64,000 nucleotides of DNA from Hyphomicrobiales bacterium (lineage in GTDB: Bacteria > Pseudomonadota > Alphaproteobacteria > Rhizobiales > Rhizobiaceae): the NCBI GenBank assembly GCA_900471925.1, contig UCGV01000019.1, forward strand, positions 1-64,000, written 5' to 3'. Every line of letters starts with the position of its first letter. Position 1 is the stretch's first letter. Both the position numbers and the translations under genes were made by a program. Below are positions 60,242-64,000 of this stretch, one piece after another. The notes below the pieces were generated by a model that had not been told where the DNA came from, made no database searches, and was given only the letters and a program-made list of their open reading frames with translations.

Positions 60242-61768
60242 ATGAAGACTTTTGTTGCATTCCTTCTCGGCACCGCGCTCGTCGCCTTGCCGACAACCAT
60301 GATGGCTCAGGAAAAGGGTGGCGTCATCAATGTCGCGACGATCGGCGAGCCGCCGACCCTTGACCCGATGTCCTCGACCGCCGATCTCGTCGGTATCGTC
60401 ACGCAGCATATTTTCGAGACGCTCTACACGTTCGACAAGAAGTGGAATGTAACGCCGCTTCTCGCTGAAAGCCTTCCGGAAATCAGTGCCGACGGCAAAA
60501 CCTATACGATCAAGCTGCGCACCGGCATCAAGTTCCACGATAATTCCGACATGACCTCGGAAGACGTCGTCGCCTCGCTGAACCGCTGGATGAAGATCGC
60601 CTCGCGCGGCAAGCAGGTCGCAGGCTTCATTGACTCGATCACCGCTGTCGATCCGGCAACCGTGAAGATCGCGTTGAAGCAGCCTTATGCGCCGCTGACC
60701 TCGCTGCTCGCCTTCAACAATTCCGCCGCCATCATCATCCCTGCCGAAAAGCAGGATGAGCCGATGAAGGAATTCATCGGTACCGGCCCTTACATGCTGA
60801 AGGAACGCAAGGCCGACCAGTATATCCAGCTCGTCCGTTTCGACGGCTACAAGTCGCGTGACGGTGAGAGCGACGGTTACGGCGGTGCACGCCACCAGTA
60901 TCTCGACGAAATCCGTTTCGTGCCGGTTCCGGATGCCAACACCCGCGTCGAGGCTGCCGTTTCCGGCCAGTATGATTATGTCGACTCGATCCCGGTCGAA
61001 TCCTTCGATAAGCTGAAGGCGTCGAGCGCTTCGCAGCCGATCATCCTGAAGCCATTCGGCTATCCGGTCTTTGTTTTCAACACGAAGGAAGGCATTGCCC
61101 AGAACGTCGAAGTCCGTAAGGCAATCCGCCAGGCGCTCAGCATGGAAGATATGCTTGCCGCCGCCTTCGGCAGCACGGATTTCTATACGCTTGATGGCGA
61201 TATCTATCCCAAGCCTTATGCCTGGAATACGGATGCCGGCGTTGAAGGCAACTACAATGTTGCCGATTCCGAAGGCGCCGCCGCAGCAGCAAAGAAGGCA
61301 GGCTACAACGGTGAGCCGATCCGTATCCTGACCAGCCGCCAGTATGAGTTCCACTACAAGATGGCGCAGGTGGCCGCTGAATATCTGAAGGCTGCAGGCT
61401 TCGCTGTCGATCTGCAGGTCGTCGACTGGGCAACGCTGACGCAGCGCCGCACCGACCCGAAGCTCTGGGATATCTACATCACTCATAGCCCCTTCCTGCC
61501 GGAACCTGCCCTGATCGGTTCGCTGTCTCCGAGTTCGCCCGGCTGGTGGGATACGCCGACGCGCAAGAGCGTCGTCGATGCCTTCACCTCCGAGGTCGAT
61601 CCGCAGAAGCGCGTCGCACTCTGGGCTGACGTTCAGAAGGCCATGTATGACGAAGTTCCCTACATGAAGATCGGCGATTTCAACGCAGTTTCTGCGGAAT
61701 CAACCAAGCTTGAAGGCGTCGATCCGGCTCCGTGGCCGTATTTCTGGAACGCATCCATCAAGAAGTAA
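60242..61768 (+). CDS. Peptide-type ABC transporter substrate-binding protein (family 5)
   Basis: 508 aa. Signal peptide MKTFVAFLLGTALVALPTTMMA. Family-5 fold: VINVATIGEPPTLDPMSS, TYTIKLRTGIKFHDNSDMTSEDVVASLNRW, then the C-terminal lobe with PEPALIGSLSPSSPGWWDTP. It starts at the ATG at 60242 with GGGAGC upstream. An earlier out-of-frame ATG (60237) hits a stop after two codons. Two permeases and a hydrolase follow. The ligand is unknown. Confidence 0.92.
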   Translation: MKTFVAFLLGTALVALPTTMMAQEKGGVINVATIGEPPTLDPMSSTADLVGIVTQHIFETLYTFDKKWNVTPLLAESLPEISADGKTYTIKLRTGIKFHDNSDMTSEDVVASLNRWMKIASRGKQVAGFIDSITAVDPATVKIALKQPYAPLTSLLAFNNSAAIIIPAEKQDEPMKEFIGTGPYMLKERKADQYIQLVRFDGYKSRDGESDGYGGARHQYLDEIRFVPVPDANTRVEAAVSGQYDYVDSIPVESFDKLKASSASQPIILKPFGYPVFVFNTKEGIAQNVEVRKAIRQALSMEDMLAAAFGSTDFYTLDGDIYPKPYAWNTDAGVEGNYNVADSEGAAAAAKKAGYNGEPIRILTSRQYEFHYKMAQVAAEYLKAAGFAVDLQVVDWATLTQRRTDPKLWDIYITHSPFLPEPALIGSLSPSSPGWWDTPTRKSVVDAFTSEVDPQKRVALWADVQKAMYDEVPYMKIGDFNAVSAESTKLEGVDPAPWPYFWNASIKK

Positions 61769-61780
61769 TGCTCCATCGCG

Positions 61781-61816
61781 GGATATCGGTGCGCTTCGCG
61801 CCGGTATCCTTCTTTC
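61781..61816 (+). terminator. Hairpin between binding-protein and permease genes
   Basis: A 13-bp stem (GGATATCGGTGCG with CGCGCCGGTATCC, two G-T pairs) with a 3-nt loop is followed by TTCTTTC. A good candidate for partial termination that favours binding-protein synthesis. Confidence 0.65.
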
Positions 61817-61847
61817 ATCGTGCCACTGCGGCACCGGGACAGACTTC

Positions 61848-62789
61848 ATGATACGTTACATTTTTCAGCGCCTGCTCGGCATGATCGTCGTGATGTTTCT
61901 CGTTGTCACGATCGTCTTCGTCATCGTGCGCGTCACCCCAGGCGATCCGGCGGCCGTCATGCTCGGCCCCGATGCGACGCCGCAGGACATCGCTGATCTC
62001 CGGGCCAGCCTTGGCCTCGATCGATCGATCGGCGTGCAATATGTCTATTATATCGGCCAGCTCCTGAAGGGTGATCTCGGACAGTCGATCTTTCTCAATA
62101 TGCCGGTCACCTCCGCCCTGTTCGATCGCGCCGAGCCGACCTTCTTTCTGACGATCTTTTCGCTCGCTATCGCCAGTCTGATTGCGCTTCCGATCGGCAT
62201 CTATGCAGCCTACCGCCGCGGCTCCTTCATCGACCAGGCGGCAACGACGCTGGCGATGTTTGCCGCAAGCATTCCGAGCTTCTGGCTCGGCCTTATTCTC
62301 ATGCAGATCTTTGCCGTTCGCTTCGGCATGTTCCCGGTGTCCGGTTACGGCGGGCCAGGTTCTACATTCCTCGACCGCATGTATGACCTGACACTGCCCG
62401 CCTTCGCACTCGGCATCGTCTCATCGGCACTTATCCTGCGCTTCACGCGCGCCTCGATGCTCGATGTGCTTGGCGACGATTATATCCGCACCGCGCGTGC
62501 CAAGGGTCTGATCGAGCGCCGGGTTATTCTCAAGCATGCCTTGAAGAACGCGCTGATCCCGATCCTCACCGTACTCGGCCTGACTGCAGCCGTGCTGATC
62601 TCGGGCGCTGTCGTGACCGAGACCGTTTTCGGGCTTCCAGGCGTCGGCAATCTCGTCGTATCGGCTGTGTTGCGTCGAGACTATCCGGTCATTCAGGGTG
62701 CGCTTCTGGTAATTGCGGCACTCTATGTCCTGATCAATTTTGCGATCGACATGCTCTATCTGCTGGTCGATCCGAGGGTGCGCTACTGA
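61848..62789 (+). CDS. Peptide-type ABC permease (DppB type)
   Basis: 313 aa from the ATG at 61848 (MIRYIFQRLLGMIVVMFLV). DppB landmarks are VRVTPGDPAAVMLGPDATP, DLGQSIFLNMPV and the loop DVLGDDYIRTARAKGLIERR. About six membrane segments. It overlaps the next gene by 1 bp. Confidence 0.93.
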   Translation: MIRYIFQRLLGMIVVMFLVVTIVFVIVRVTPGDPAAVMLGPDATPQDIADLRASLGLDRSIGVQYVYYIGQLLKGDLGQSIFLNMPVTSALFDRAEPTFFLTIFSLAIASLIALPIGIYAAYRRGSFIDQAATTLAMFAASIPSFWLGLILMQIFAVRFGMFPVSGYGGPGSTFLDRMYDLTLPAFALGIVSSALILRFTRASMLDVLGDDYIRTARAKGLIERRVILKHALKNALIPILTVLGLTAAVLISGAVVTETVFGLPGVGNLVVSAVLRRDYPVIQGALLVIAALYVLINFAIDMLYLLVDPRVRY

Positions 62790-63658
62790 TGACGGATATC
62801 GCGATCAAACCGGCCGAGAACGAGGGCTACAAGTTCATCCGCCGCCTGCTGAAGCGCAAGACGGTTGCTTTCGGCCTGCTCATACTGACGATCTTCGTGC
62901 TGCTGGCGATCCTGGCGCCCTGGGTTGCACCTTATTCGCCTTCGAAGCTTTCAATCGTCAATCGACTGAAGCCGCCCAGTGGCACCTATTTCTTCGGCAC
63001 AGACGAATTCGGCAGGGATGTTCTGTCGCGCACGATCTTCGCGGGGCGCCTGTCGCTGCTGGTCGGTGTTGCGGTCGTAGCGCTTTCGGCTGCAATCGGG
63101 GTCACGCTTGGCTTGCTCGCCGGTTTCTTCAAGAATCTGGATACGCCCATCGCACGCTTGATCGATGCGATGATGGCCTTTCCGGATATCCTGTTGGCAA
63201 TCGCGCTCGTCGCGGCGCTCGGCCCGTCGCTGACGACTGTTATCATCGCGCTGTCGATCGTCTATGCGCCGCGTCTTGCGCGCATTGTACGCGCCTCGAC
63301 CCTCGTCATCCGGGAGCTACCCTATGTCGAGGCTGCACAGGCGCTCGGTATCTCGACCTTCCATATCATGACGCGCCATGTGCTGCGGAACCTGCTCTCG
63401 CCGATCCTGGTCCAGGCGACCTTCCTATTTGCGAGCGCCATGCTCGCCGAAGCCGGTCTCTCTTTCCTCGGCCTCGGTGTGAGCCCGGAAATCCCGACCT
63501 GGGGCACGATGATTGCCGCTGGCCGGCAATATATCGGCCAGGCCGACTGGATGACGCTGTTTCCGGGTGTCGCCATCATTCTCTCCGTGCTTTCGCTGCA
63601 GATGGTCGGTGACGGTCTGCGCGATATGCTCGATCCCAAACTTCGAAAGGATCTCTGA
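62789..63658 (+). CDS. Peptide-type ABC permease (DppC type)
   Basis: 289 aa. First membrane segment after RRLLKRKTVAFGLLILTIFV, FGTDEFGRDVLSRTIFAGR, core segments, and the end FLGLGVSPEIPTWGTMIA. The amidohydrolase gene begins 1 bp after its stop. The ATPase genes are not seen before the window ends. Confidence 0.93.
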   Translation: MTDIAIKPAENEGYKFIRRLLKRKTVAFGLLILTIFVLLAILAPWVAPYSPSKLSIVNRLKPPSGTYFFGTDEFGRDVLSRTIFAGRLSLLVGVAVVALSAAIGVTLGLLAGFFKNLDTPIARLIDAMMAFPDILLAIALVAALGPSLTTVIIALSIVYAPRLARIVRASTLVIRELPYVEAAQALGISTFHIMTRHVLRNLLSPILVQATFLFASAMLAEAGLSFLGLGVSPEIPTWGTMIAAGRQYIGQADWMTLFPGVAIILSVLSLQMVGDGLRDMLDPKLRKDL

Positions 63659-63659
63659 A

Positions 63660-64000
63660 ATGACCGGTGAAACAGCGGGTAAGCCGCTCCTCCTCACCAA
63701 TGTGAAGCCGGTTGGCTTCGATGCCGGCGGGGCTGGTGGGGCGATCGACATCCTGGTTGGTGCCGACGGCAAGATCGCCCAACTCGGCCCGCAGTTGGCG
63801 ATCGCCGATGAGGTGACGCGCGTCGACGGCAGGGGCGCCTTCGTCTCGCCCGGCTGGGTCGACCTGCATGTGCATATCTGGCATGGCGGCACCGATATCT
63901 CGATCCGCCCCTCCGAGTGCGGCGTCGAGCGCGGTGTGACGACGCTCGTCGATGCCGGCTCTGCCGGCGAGGCCAACTTTCACGGCTTTCGCGAATATAT
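63660..64000 (+). CDS. Amidohydrolase/deacetylase-family metallohydrolase (partial, cut by window end)
   Basis: The first 113 residues are visible. The N-terminal beta-sandwich half (LLLTNVKPVGFDAGG) leads to the metal-binding HxH start of a TIM barrel (PGWVDLHVHIWHGG) and GVTTLVDAGSAGEANF, as in the deacetylase-like branch of amidohydrolases. Its position 1 bp after the ABC permease gene suggests it acts on the imported compound, perhaps an N-acylated amino acid or cyclic amide. The zinc ligands later in the chain are out of view. Confidence 0.8.
   Translation, partial: MTGETAGKPLLLTNVKPVGFDAGGAGGAIDILVGADGKIAQLGPQLAIADEVTRVDGRGAFVSPGWVDLHVHIWHGGTDISIRPSECGVERGVTTLVDAGSAGEANFHGFREY

Noticed and set aside
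60224..61486. 420-codon open frame antisense to the binding-protein gene
   Set aside because: Covers a protein with a clear signal peptide and family-5 motifs on the other strand. No domain of its own.

Overview
The window looks like chromosomal DNA of a GC-rich alphaproteobacterium of the Rhizobium/Agrobacterium group. The best evidence is a complete cyclic beta-1,2-glucan synthase of about 2830 aa (NdvB/ChvB) at 38051-46543. Several small families common in rhizobia agree with this (DUF1127, DUF6894, DUF982, DUF6074, DUF1194), as does the density of sugar and peptide ABC importers. No tRNA, rRNA, CRISPR array, insertion sequence or phage gene was recognised.

Layout. 1-664: two decayed genes, an ABC sugar ATPase that has lost its middle and a transglutaminase-like peptidase with an internal deletion. 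713-8364: a LacI-type regulator facing a sugar catabolic/uptake operon (Gfo/Idh/MocA dehydrogenase, TIM-barrel isomerase, ABC importer), with CGTAAACGTTTACG-type operators around a clear promoter. 8457-11512: EmrAB-like efflux pair. 11822-19898: mostly small conserved genes, a Crp/Fnr regulator, a luciferase-like oxidoreductase, a lytic transglycosylase and a siderophore-interacting protein. In this stretch lies the most striking item: a 48-aa DUF1127 gene (16229-16375) followed by four tandem hairpins (16526-16680), each showing CTCCTCCC, an anti-Shine-Dalgarno sequence, in its loop. This resembles the ccaF1-ccsR (cuckoo RNA) arrangement known from Rhodobacter.

20068-27260: a second sugar ABC operon ending in a fused Gfo/Idh/MocA + aldo/keto reductase, with a divergent AraC regulator. 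27394-27678: acylphosphatase. 27680-35254: an alpha-L-rhamnosidase (GH78) operon with its own ABC importer and a divergent LacI regulator, so probably rhamnoside uptake. 35279-37710: a nitric-oxide defence unit, with an NsrR-like Rrf2 repressor, two NsrR-type boxes, a truncated haemoglobin fused to a YeaR-like DUF1971 domain, and flavohaemoglobin Hmp. 38051-46543: ndvB. 46544-47070: a non-coding stretch with three DnaA-box-like nonamers exactly 11 bp apart and an orphan terminator. 47071-49028: a cytochrome c with a GXWXG/DUF4334 protein, and a short-chain dehydrogenase. 49693-58809: a dipeptide-type ABC importer with a GNAT enzyme, a GH20 beta-N-acetylhexosaminidase and a convergent ROK regulator. 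The binding protein resembles the chitin-oligosaccharide-binding proteins of Vibrio, so I read this as a chitooligosaccharide uptake and trimming cluster. 59108-60022: an EamA exporter. 60242-64000: another dipeptide-type ABC importer followed by an amidohydrolase cut by the window end.

The overall picture is a carbohydrate- and peptide-scavenging chromosome segment, with each importer paired to its own regulator and often a hydrolase. Stable hairpins recur at the junction between binding-protein and permease genes.
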